From: Terriglobia bacterium
GTDB taxonomy: Bacteria > Acidobacteriota > Terriglobia > UBA7540
Length of the DNA stretch: 5,570 bases
Assembly: GCA_030042795.1 (NCBI GenBank)
Contig: JASHYZ010000149.1
Span: forward strand, 1 to 5,570
Direction: 5' to 3'
How positions within the stretch are numbered: position 1 is the stretch's first letter; the number at the start of each line of letters is the position of its first letter. Positions 1 to 5,570 of this stretch are shown piece after piece. Both the position numbers and the translations under genes were made by a program. The notes under the pieces are model-generated. The model worked only from the letters and a program-made list of their open reading frames with translations. It was not told the DNA's origin and did no database searches.

Positions 1-320
1 CGAAGCGCCACGTGGGCGCGCTGGACCGATTGACAGACCCCGAACGCGACGCCTTAGCTGACATTCTCAAACGCATGACCACGCGTTACGATCACTTGTT
101 CGAGGTCACTTTCCCCTACACGCAGGGATTCCATCAGAGCCCGACTGACGGTGAACCTCATCCGGAGTGGCATTTCCACTCGCATTTCTTGCCGCCCTTG
201 CTGCGCTCGGCCACGGTACGAAAGTTCATGGTGGGCTATGAGTTGCTGGGCTCGCCGCAACGCGACATCACCGCTGAGGCCGCGGCGGCAAGATTGCGCG
301 AGCTCAAAGAGACGATTTAG
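1..320 (+). CDS. galT: Galactose-1-phosphate uridylyltransferase, C-terminal part (5' end outside window)
   Basis: This enzyme of the Leloir pathway exchanges galactose-1-phosphate and UDP-glucose to give UDP-galactose and glucose-1-phosphate in the cytoplasm. The reading frame is already open at base 3 (KRHVGAL...), matching the family's internal 'PKxHV' region, so the GTG at base 12 is not the true start and the gene begins upstream. Visible signatures are [11 protein letters not shown], then [10 protein letters not shown], then [19 protein letters not shown] and QRDIT. By comparison with E. coli GalT, the His of GFH and the two His of HSH correspond to the second metal (iron) site, and the Lys, Val, Tyr, Glu and Gln of RKFMVGYE...Q to the UDP-sugar contacts made by the partner subunit. 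The catalytic HPH motif would lie upstream, outside the window. The frame ends at TAG 318-320 at the normal C-terminal position. It is convergent with the LacI-type gene. Family assignment is very secure. Confidence 0.95.
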   Translation, partial: KRHVGALDRLTDPERDALADILKRMTTRYDHLFEVTFPYTQGFHQSPTDGEPHPEWHFHSHFLPPLLRSATVRKFMVGYELLGSPQRDITAEAAAARLRELKETI

Positions 321-509
321 GCAGACAAGAGGCGAAAGACGAGAAACGAGTGACCAGAGACGAAAAGCAGAAGGCAACAACAAGAAATAAGCAGCACGAG
401 CCGATGGGCGAGAGGCCAAGGGTCGATGTGGCTTCTTGCAACTATCTCTCGTCTTTCTCGCCCCTTGTCACTTGCCACTTGTCTCTGGTCTCTCGTCTCT
501 GTCTCTATG
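321..509. repeat. Convergent intergenic gap with degenerate GA-rich / CT-rich inverted short repeats
   Basis: No credible gene lies here. The left part (about 324-375) is purine-rich on the plus strand and the right part (about 445-506) is pyrimidine-rich, with the same words inverted. Bases 324-343 match the reverse complement of 448-469 with one substitution and a 2-base gap. Bases 347-361 (CGAGTGACCAGAGAC) match the reverse complement of 481-495 in 14 of 15 positions. The right part also holds four GTCTCT copies (481, 488, 495, 501) and two CACTTG copies (469, 476). The arm order is A-B...A'-B', so the pairs cannot all nest in one hairpin; this looks more like a family of degenerate repeats than a designed stem. 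The block ends right against the regulator's stop codon. I infer an intergenic repeat element of the kind that yields spurious short ORFs in Acidobacteria-like genomes. Confidence 0.6.
412..435 (+). terminator. Possible weak stem-loop between the convergent genes
   Basis: GAGGCCA (412-418) can pair with TGGCTTC (429-435), giving seven pairs including one G-U, around a 10-base loop. It lies 91 bases after the galT stop. No proper T-run follows on the plus strand and none on the minus strand, so this is a weak candidate for ending galT transcription and could be chance. Confidence 0.2.
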
Positions 510-1604
510 TCACTCGGGCTGAAACGCCGATTCGCGGAGGAATAATCTCAAGTTGCTCCGCATGACGATGGCCGGGTCAAGGGGGATCTGAGGCGCGGGC
601 CGGAGGCCCTCGGTAAGAAATCGTACGATCGTGCGGATGGCCGTGAGTCCCTGTTCCTTCGGCCGCTGATGGATGGTGGCCGAAATTTTGCCGGCTTCGA
701 TAAAGGGCACCATGGCGGGAAACAGGTCGGTGCCGATCACCTTGATATTGCCGGCCAGGCCCATCTCGTCGAGCGCGCGCATGACGGGAATGGAATTGGC
801 CGTTGCAATGTAGACTCCCTTGGCCGAGGGATATTGCCCGAACACCTTCCGGCACTTCTGGTACGCCTCGTCCTCTTCGTCGTGAGCCTCGATTACACCC
901 AGAATCTTGCCGCGCGGGCAGAACCGCTTGAGGCTGCAGTCAAAACCTCGCACCTTCTGTTCGTGGTCAACCACGGCATGCATTCCAATGAAAACGATCA
1001 CGCCTCCCTCGCCCGCCAGAAGATGCGACATGAGCTCGCCGGCCAGAGCGCCGTTGGTGAAAGGATCAACAGAAACAGACGTCAGCCGCTCTGTGCCCGG
1101 TGCATCGCTTACGACACACACCACCGGGATGCCTCGCCGGGTGGCCTTTTCGATGTCGCCGCGCAGGCGCTCGTGATAAGCCGGCGCCACCACCAGGCCG
1201 CTGATGTCTTCCTCGAGGATGTCGCGGAGGGCTTCAACTTCGTGCTGGCCGAATCGCTTGTAAGGGCGATAAAGAATCTTCACCCCCAGCGGTTCATAGG
1301 CGCTCGCCGCCTCTACGATGCCCTCGCGCACGTCGTCGAAGAAATAGGCCACTTCCAGCGGCAGGCTGACGCCGATGGTGAGATGCTTGCGCGACGAGAG
1401 ATAGCGCGCCGCCAGATTGGGGCGATAGCCAAGTCTGCGCGCTTCCAGGAGGACTTTGCGCTTGGTGGCGGCGCTTACGCCCGGACGGTCATGCAGCGCG
1501 CGGTCCACCGTGCCGCAGGAAATGCCCAAGGCGTCAGCGATGTCCTGGACTCCGGCGCGCGCCAGTGGAGGCGATGACGAAAGCGGCTTGTGGTTGCTCG
1601 ACAT
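510..1604 (-). CDS. LacI-family transcriptional regulator, sugar-sensing
   Basis: A 364-residue DNA-binding repressor or activator of the LacI/GalR family, expected to act as a cytoplasmic dimer or tetramer. Residues 19-38 (VQDIADALGISCGTVDRALH) form the helix-turn-helix. Residues 63-69 (NLAARYL) form the hinge helix that enters the minor groove. From about residue 76 (IGVSLP) to the end is a periplasmic-binding-protein-like effector domain, with GLVVAP, VSVDPFTNGALAGELM, ANSIPVMRALDEMG and VIGTDLF segments typical of the fold. The usual TVSRVL of the recognition helix reads TVDRAL, with Asp34 in place of Ser, as in one known LacI subgroup. The frame stays open back to an ATG at 1745, but ATG 1604 fits the family length and puts the helix-turn-helix near the N-terminus. 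The site before it (GGACGGG, 1618-1612) is only a weak ribosome binding match. The gene is divergent from the TonB-dependent receptor, its likely target, and convergent with galT. Ligand unknown. Confidence 0.93.
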   Translation of the reverse strand: MSSNHKPLSSSPPLARAGVQDIADALGISCGTVDRALHDRPGVSAATKRKVLLEARRLGYRPNLAARYLSSRKHLTIGVSLPLEVAYFFDDVREGIVEAASAYEPLGVKILYRPYKRFGQHEVEALRDILEEDISGLVVAPAYHERLRGDIEKATRRGIPVVCVVSDAPGTERLTSVSVDPFTNGALAGELMSHLLAGEGGVIVFIGMHAVVDHEQKVRGFDCSLKRFCPRGKILGVIEAHDEEDEAYQKCRKVFGQYPSAKGVYIATANSIPVMRALDEMGLAGNIKVIGTDLFPAMVPFIEAGKISATIHQRPKEQGLTAIRTIVRFLTEGLRPAPQIPLDPAIVMRSNLRLFLRESAFQPE

Positions 1605-1651
1605 CCCGGATCCCGTCCGCAGCAGCATAGCACGCCATAGCCGGCTCGACT

Positions 1652-1668
1652 CAATCGACGACCGATTG
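1652..1668. promoter_or_regulatory. Dyad upstream of the regulator gene, possible operator
   Basis: CAATCG (1652-1657) and CGATTG (1663-1668) are perfect 6-base inverted arms around the 5-base centre ACGAC. The dyad sits 47 bases ahead of the regulator's ATG, where a site for autoregulation would be useful. It shares no obvious half-site with the palindrome at 1829-1850, so if both are real they probably bind different proteins. A 6-base arm pair can arise by chance. Confidence 0.3.
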
Positions 1669-1784
1669 GGTAGTGTCTCAGTTTGACGTAGGGGCGCTGT
1701 GTCGCCTGGCGAGACCCTGGGCGAGAGTTGACGGCAATCACACAACCTTTGTCTCTGTCCAATAGATTCGCTGTACCAGCACTC

Positions 1785-1825
1785 ATAAAATTTTTCTTGA
1801 CACGATAATTGATTCGTAGTATTTC
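1785..1825 (+). promoter_or_regulatory. Putative sigma-70 promoter of the receptor gene
   Basis: A perfect -35 box TTGACA lies at 1797-1802. Seventeen bases later is TATTTC (1820-1825), a partial -10 match with the key first TA. An A/T-only tract (1785-1795, ATAAAATTTTT) directly upstream could act as an UP element. Transcription would start near 1832, leaving a leader of about 160 bases before the ATG at 1994. An alternative -10, TAGTAT (1817-1822), matches better but with a 14-base gap that is too short. Confidence 0.5.
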
Positions 1826-1828
1826 TTT

Positions 1829-1850
1829 GGATCGTGCACGTACACGAACC
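1829..1850. promoter_or_regulatory. 22-bp imperfect palindrome with central CG, candidate LacI-family operator
   Basis: The two 11-base halves around the centre 1839|1840 are complementary at 9 of 11 positions: GGaTCGTGcAC then GTaCACGAaCC (mismatches in lower case). A central CG step in a palindrome of about 16-22 bp is the hallmark of LacI/GalR-family operators, because the hinge helices insert there. It starts 3 bases after the predicted -10 box, so it covers the predicted transcription start, a classical repression position. The divergent LacI-type gene is the obvious candidate to bind it. A weaker look-alike, GTGAACGTGCCG (1870-1881), shares 8 of 12 core bases and lies 36 bp further on. 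Confidence 0.55.
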
Positions 1851-1855
1851 CGCCG

Positions 1856-1866
1856 GGCAACTTGCC
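1856..1866. repeat. Short perfect inverted repeat in the receptor leader
   Basis: GGCAA (1856-1860) and TTGCC (1862-1866) flank a single C. It lies 5 bases after the candidate operator and inside the predicted leader. With a one-base centre it cannot fold as an RNA hairpin without opening inner pairs, so a protein site is more likely than a structure; chance is also possible. Confidence 0.25.
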
Positions 1867-1907
1867 AGGGTGAACGTGCCGCGACTGGTAGTTAGACAAA
1901 GATAATA

Positions 1908-1923
1908 GGCCGCGCCAGCGGCC
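1908..1923 (+). other. GC hairpin in the receptor leader
   Basis: GGCCGC (1908-1913) and GCGGCC (1918-1923) are perfect 6-base arms around a GCCA loop. In RNA this would be a very stable small stem about 70 bases ahead of the start codon. No T-run follows, so it is not a standard terminator. It could protect the messenger or influence translation, but no riboswitch family was recognised. Confidence 0.4.
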
Positions 1924-1980
1924 AGCCATACGCTTTCTTAAGATTCCTGCGTTGGGTGGACGGTCAGTGGTAAGAAGCCG

Positions 1981-1986
1981 AGGAGG
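1981..1986 (+). promoter_or_regulatory. Strong ribosome binding site of the receptor gene
   Basis: A full AGGAGG, followed by a further AGGG, ends 7 bases before ATG 1994. It fixes the start codon of the receptor gene and puts a signal peptide directly at the N-terminus. Confidence 0.85.
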
Positions 1987-1993
1987 AGGGTCC

Positions 1994-4900
1994 ATGCGCA
2001 GCTTCCTGAAAGGTGTAATTCCGGCAGTTCAGTACGTCGGGCTGTGCCTTTGTGTGCTGATGGTGGCGTCGCCACTGTGGGCGCAGATTGACACTGGAAC
2101 GATTCTGGGCACGGTGTCAGACCAGTCAGGCGCCGTCGTTCCTGGCGCCAAGGTCAGCTTGACCAACGAGGGGACGAACCTCACGGTCACCACGACGTCG
2201 GGCGCGGCTGGTGATTACGTTTTTTCACCGCTGAAAATCGGCACTTACACCGTCAGCGCAGAGGCGACCGGGTTCTCTAAGGTCGTTCAGTCTCACCTCA
2301 CACTGAACATCAACCAGGACCTTAAGGTTGACCTCGTCCTCAAGCCGGGCGAAGTGACGCAGACGGTTGAAGTGACTGGCGCTCCTCCTGCGCTACAAAC
2401 CGAGAACGCTTCGGTGGGACAGGTCGTGAATCAGGAAAGCATTAACAACCTGCCTCTAAACGGTAGGAACTTTACTTTCCTGGCTCAGACAGTGGCTGGC
2501 GTCAACACCCCGCAGCCCGATACCCGTGGCAACGCCGCCAACGGGGCCTTCTCGGCCAACGGCTTGCGTCCCGCGCAAAACAACTATCTGCTGGACGGGA
2601 TTGACAACAATTCTGACAACGTGGACTTTTTGAATGGCACGAATTTCGTGGTGCTACCGCCCCCCGACGCGCTCTCGGAGTTCAAGGTTCAAACCTCTGA
2701 CTACGACGCGCAGTATGGGCGCGCCGGCGGCGCCATCATGAACGCCACCATCAAGTCCGGCACCAATCAGCTTCACGGCGACGTTTGGGAGTTTTTCCGC
2801 AATGACAAGCTGGATGCCGCTGACTTCTTTGAGGACGCCGGAAACCTGCAGAAGGGTGAGTACCGGCTGAATCAGTTTGGCGGCACCATAGGCGGACCGG
2901 TGGTGATTCCGCACGTCATCAACGGCAAGGACAAACTCTTCTTCTTTGGCGACGTGGAAATCACGCGCCGTCGGCAGGGGAATGTCTTTACCAATAGCGT
3001 TCCCACGGCCGAGGAACGGAACAGCGGTTATACGAACTTGGCCGACACGATTCTCGGCCAGACCAATTCTAGCTGTCTTAGCGCCAACACGTGTACCTCG
3101 ACGGACGATCTGGGGCGAGTGCTGCCCATTGGCACCGCCGTGGATCCCGCCACCACAAGGTCGGTAACGTGCGGCGTGGTCGACCCAGTTTTTGGCAGCG
3201 CTCCTCTGACTGCTAAAGGGGACGCCTGCAATGGTGTCGCGCCAGGTACGGTGGTTGGTTACGTCGCCGACCCGTTCTACACAGGTGGGAGCCTCAGGGG
3301 GGTACAGAACTTTGCGACCGCTTGCCAAAGCGAAACGAACTGCATGCTCAACCAGCTTCCCGCCAATCGGCTCGATCCCAACGCGATCAAACTCCTGAAT
3401 CTTTATCCCGCCGCCACCTCGGCGGGCATCGTCAACAACGAGTCTTCGAACCCGGTGCTCTCCGAGAACCGCGAGGCGGTTGACTCGCGTGTGGACTACA
3501 ACATCAACGAGAAGAACCAGTTGTTCGGGACCTTCAGCTACGTGAACGATCCGCAATTTATTCCCGGCCCGTTTGGGGGTATCGCCGATGGCGGCGCCTT
3601 CCAGCAGGGGCTCCAGACTGCGAAATCGTTTCTGGCAGCGATGAGCTATACACATACTCTCAATCCCACTACAGTTAACGAAGTGCGTCTGGGCGAAGAC
3701 CGTCTTTACACCACCCGCTACGGACCGGTGGCCGACCAGCTCGGAATACCCGAGCAGTACGGTATCCAAGGTATCGCCCAAGTTCCGTTGAACGGAGGGC
3801 TGCCGGCGATTGGGGTTAGCGGTCTGAACACCCTCGGCTCAAACTCCTTCCTACCTTCGCAAGAGATTACGCAGACCACACAGCTAACCGAGAACCTGAC
3901 CAAGATTTACAGCAAACATACCTTTAAGATGGGCATGGAGTTCCAGCACATCAAGTTCTCCACCTTGCAGCCTGCGTGGTCGCACGGCCAAATAGATTTC
4001 GACGGGAATTACGCGGGTGTAGGAATGGCCCAGATGCTCCTGACTCCCGAAATGAATTCCGTTAGCCTGCCGGCGTGCAGTTTGCCTGCTGGTTTGGGGT
4101 GCGCAGTCAACTTCGCTGGTGGCGCTGACACGGTGTATGCCTCCAACTTCTCGCCCAGCGACGACGGGCACAACTACTGGGGATCGTACTTCCAGGATGA
4201 CTGGAAGATGACGCCCAAATTAACACTGAATCTTGGCGTCCGTTGGGAACACTTTGGAGCCATCGTGGAGAACCACGGCCGCCAAGGCAACTTCATTTCC
4301 GGAATACCCTTCAGCACCGCGGAGATGTTGTATCCCGATAATGGGAAGAACCAGGCTTTATTGCAAGCGGCTCCGGAGTGGCCCGCGATACTAGCCCAAG
4401 ACGGCATTGCGCTCAAGTACACCAACAATTTTGGGCTGTCGAACGTGCAGGACGATGACTTCGGCCCGCGAGTCGGCGTTGCCTATCAGGTTACCCCCAA
4501 ACTGGTCATGCGGACCGGATTCGGCATGTTTTACAACTCGTTTGAGAATGCCGGCTATGGACCGAACATAGGGGAAAACTTCCCGTTCCAATACACCATC
4601 GAACCACCGGCTCCCAACGGCTCGTCGCCCATCCCCCTCAACAATGCTAACGGCACTACCTGCAGCCCTGCTGCGACACTTGAGGTTACATTTTCGTGTA
4701 TATCGCTTCAACCCTCTCAGGTTGATGTGGAAGGATTAGGGCCGCAAGGATTGCAGTACAACTTCAAGACGCCCTACGTGCTGGGTTGGAACTTCACGCT
4801 CCAATATGCTCTGACGCCGAACATGAACCTTACCGTAGCTTACGTGGGCGATGGCTCGCGTCACCTGGATACCGGCGGCGCGTCGAATCCGAGTACCTCT

Positions 4901-5570
4901 ATCATCGAACTAAATCCCCTCGCGACCATTTGCGGCCCGGGCGGCATTACCCCCTTCCCTGATATCGGTTGCAACACAAGCATTCAGGACACGCAAGGCA
5001 ATAGCCATTACAACAGCCTCCAAACGAGTCTCGAAAAGCGATTCTCGAATGGCCTCAACTTTCTCGCCACCTACACCTGGCAGCACTGCCGCGGCGACGC
5101 GGGGGACGAGTTGAACGGGGGCGTGGGCGAGGGCTCCCGCGCCATAGCTCTTCCTGGGTGGGGAATCCAGGGGGACTATCAAAACTGCGACTACCAGATT
5201 TTCAATGTCTTCCACTTCAGTGGCGGCTACCAGTTGCCGTTTGGCCACGGGCAAAAGTATCTTTCCAACGCCAGTGGGGCCTTGAATCAGGTGATCGGTG
5301 GGTGGCAAAGCGTGTGGAACTTCGTGGCGGAAGGAGGCCAACCCTTTACGATTGGCTGTCCCTACGGTACCACGGGCAATTTGGGCTGCACTGCGATGGA
5401 AGTTCCAGGACAGGACCTGTACGGTTCGGGCGCGCCTGACCACTACCTGAATCCCAATGCGTTTACACAGCCTTGCCCGGCGCCAGGATTCAACCAGCCA
5501 TCGAGATGCGTCAATGTGGGAACCGGCATAGGGCTTTTGGGCGGCGGTGACACGCAAGTGACCGGACCTG
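1994..5570 (+). CDS. TonB-dependent outer-membrane receptor with carboxypeptidase-regulatory-like domain (3' end outside window)
   Basis: An outer-membrane beta-barrel protein expected to import a large ligand using TonB energy; 1192 codons are visible without a stop. Residues 1-30 form a Sec signal peptide (Arg and Lys, hydrophobic core, likely cut after PLWA). Residues about 35-115 are a carboxypeptidase-regulatory-like (Ig-like) domain starting GTILGTVSDQSG. TVEVTG at 124-129 is the nearest thing to a TonB box. The plug follows, with NNLPLNGRNF (151-160), NNYLLDGIDNN (196-206), SEFKVQTSDYDAQYGRAGG (228-246) and KSGTNQLHG (254-262). The barrel begins after FGGTIGGP (295-302) and carries SYFQDDWK (731-738), FGPRVGVAY (823-831) and SLQTSLEKRF (1008-1017). 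Eighteen mature cysteines fall in nine close pairs. Family members are usually about 1100-1250 residues, so only the last strands should be missing. It is divergent from the LacI-type gene, which probably controls it. Ligand unknown; a plant or microbial glycan is an inference from context. Confidence 0.93.
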   Translation, partial: MRSFLKGVIPAVQYVGLCLCVLMVASPLWAQIDTGTILGTVSDQSGAVVPGAKVSLTNEGTNLTVTTTSGAAGDYVFSPLKIGTYTVSAEATGFSKVVQSHLTLNINQDLKVDLVLKPGEVTQTVEVTGAPPALQTENASVGQVVNQESINNLPLNGRNFTFLAQTVAGVNTPQPDTRGNAANGAFSANGLRPAQNNYLLDGIDNNSDNVDFLNGTNFVVLPPPDALSEFKVQTSDYDAQYGRAGGAIMNATIKSGTNQLHGDVWEFFRNDKLDAADFFEDAGNLQKGEYRLNQFGGTIGGPVVIPHVINGKDKLFFFGDVEITRRRQGNVFTNSVPTAEERNSGYTNLADTILGQTNSSCLSANTCTSTDDLGRVLPIGTAVDPATTRSVTCGVVDPVFGSAPLTAKGDACNGVAPGTVVGYVADPFYTGGSLRGVQNFATACQSETNCMLNQLPANRLDPNAIKLLNLYPAATSAGIVNNESSNPVLSENREAVDSRVDYNINEKNQLFGTFSYVNDPQFIPGPFGGIADGGAFQQGLQTAKSFLAAMSYTHTLNPTTVNEVRLGEDRLYTTRYGPVADQLGIPEQYGIQGIAQVPLNGGLPAIGVSGLNTLGSNSFLPSQEITQTTQLTENLTKIYSKHTFKMGMEFQHIKFSTLQPAWSHGQIDFDGNYAGVGMAQMLLTPEMNSVSLPACSLPAGLGCAVNFAGGADTVYASNFSPSDDGHNYWGSYFQDDWKMTPKLTLNLGVRWEHFGAIVENHGRQGNFISGIPFSTAEMLYPDNGKNQALLQAAPEWPAILAQDGIALKYTNNFGLSNVQDDDFGPRVGVAYQVTPKLVMRTGFGMFYNSFENAGYGPNIGENFPFQYTIEPPAPNGSSPIPLNNANGTTCSPAATLEVTFSCISLQPSQVDVEGLGPQGLQYNFKTPYVLGWNFTLQYALTPNMNLTVAYVGDGSRHLDTGGASNPSTSIIELNPLATICGPGGITPFPDIGCNTSIQDTQGNSHYNSLQTSLEKRFSNGLNFLATYTWQHCRGDAGDELNGGVGEGSRAIALPGWGIQGDYQNCDYQIFNVFHFSGGYQLPFGHGQKYLSNASGALNQVIGGWQSVWNFVAEGGQPFTIGCPYGTTGNLGCTAMEVPGQDLYGSGAPDHYLNPNAFTQPCPAPGFNQPSRCVNVGTGIGLLGGGDTQVTGP

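Larger units (their letters stand above)
1605..1993. other. Divergent control region between regulator and receptor genes
   Basis: 389 bases separate the regulator start (minus strand) from the receptor start (plus strand). Both strands carry open frames here (1783-1995 minus, and the in-frame extension of the regulator to 1745), but neither shows recognisable protein features. The region holds the promoter, palindrome, dyads, hairpin and ribosome binding site listed separately. I could not find a convincing minus-strand promoter for the regulator; the best match (TTGAGT, 19-base gap, TATGCT at 1629-1624) is poor. A near-repeat CCTGGCGAGAC / CCTGGGCGAGAG lies at 1705-1727. Confidence 0.7.

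Noticed and set aside
12..14. GTG as the start of a 102-residue protein
   Set aside because: The frame is open upstream to the window edge and the residues before it (KRH) match the GalT family, so this is an internal codon of galT.
321..509. CRISPR array
   Set aside because: The repeats are short, degenerate, low-complexity and inverted, without regular spacers or a constant repeat length.
54..565. Small open frames over the repeat block (54-419 minus, 151-390 plus, 350-565 plus)
   Set aside because: Their products are translations of GA/CT-rich repeats (Ser/Leu/Arg-rich or Arg/Glu-rich strings) or shadows of galT, with no convincing ribosome binding site.
669..1577. 302-codon open frame on the plus strand
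   Set aside because: Antisense to the LacI-type regulator, whose domain motifs are unambiguous; no recognisable motif in the antisense product.
1673..1682. ACTGAGACAC on the minus strand, a word also found in 16S rRNA
   Set aside because: Only about ten bases match and the surrounding sequence is unrelated, so it is not an rRNA fragment.
1783..1995. 70-codon open frame on the minus strand in the control region
   Set aside because: It overlaps the receptor's promoter and ribosome binding site, has no recognisable features, and its start coincides with the complement of the receptor's start region.
2654..3781. 375-codon open frame on the minus strand
   Set aside because: It lies wholly inside the receptor gene on the opposite strand. 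The plus-strand frame shows clear family motifs; this one shows none and reflects codon bias.
4910..5557. 215-codon open frame on the minus strand
   Set aside because: Antisense to the barrel part of the receptor gene, no family features.

Overview
The window looks like a moderately GC-rich bacterial chromosome, most likely Acidobacteriota. The main reason is the large gene on the right. It encodes an outer-membrane TonB-dependent receptor with an N-terminal carboxypeptidase-regulatory-like domain and motifs such as NLPLNGRNF, NNYLLDGIDNN, DYDAQYGRAGG and SYFQDDWK, a type greatly expanded in that phylum. The taxonomic call is an inference from family knowledge, not from a marker gene.

Layout from left to right: (1) bases 1-320, plus strand, the 3' end of galT (galactose-1-phosphate uridylyltransferase), whose start lies outside the window; (2) bases 321-509, a non-coding gap between convergent genes, filled with degenerate purine-rich and pyrimidine-rich short repeats in opposite orientation; (3) bases 510-1604, minus strand, a LacI-family regulator of the 'GTVDRAL' type; (4) bases 1605-1993, a 389-base divergent control region with a plausible sigma-70 promoter facing right, a 22-bp near-perfect palindrome with a central CG just downstream of its -10 box, a second dyad upstream of the regulator start, and a small GC hairpin in the long leader; (5) bases 1994-5570, plus strand, the TonB-dependent receptor, open to the end of the window (1192 codons visible) with its last part missing.

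The simplest working model is a sugar or glycan uptake locus. The LacI-family protein would sense a sugar and repress the divergent receptor gene by binding the palindrome that spans the predicted transcription start. The nearby galT hints that the substrate may contain galactose, but galT is convergent with the regulator and not shown to be co-regulated. I see no CRISPR array, tRNA, rRNA, transposase or phage gene. Nothing here is clearly a new kind of system; the control region and the repeat-filled convergent gap are the parts most worth a second look.
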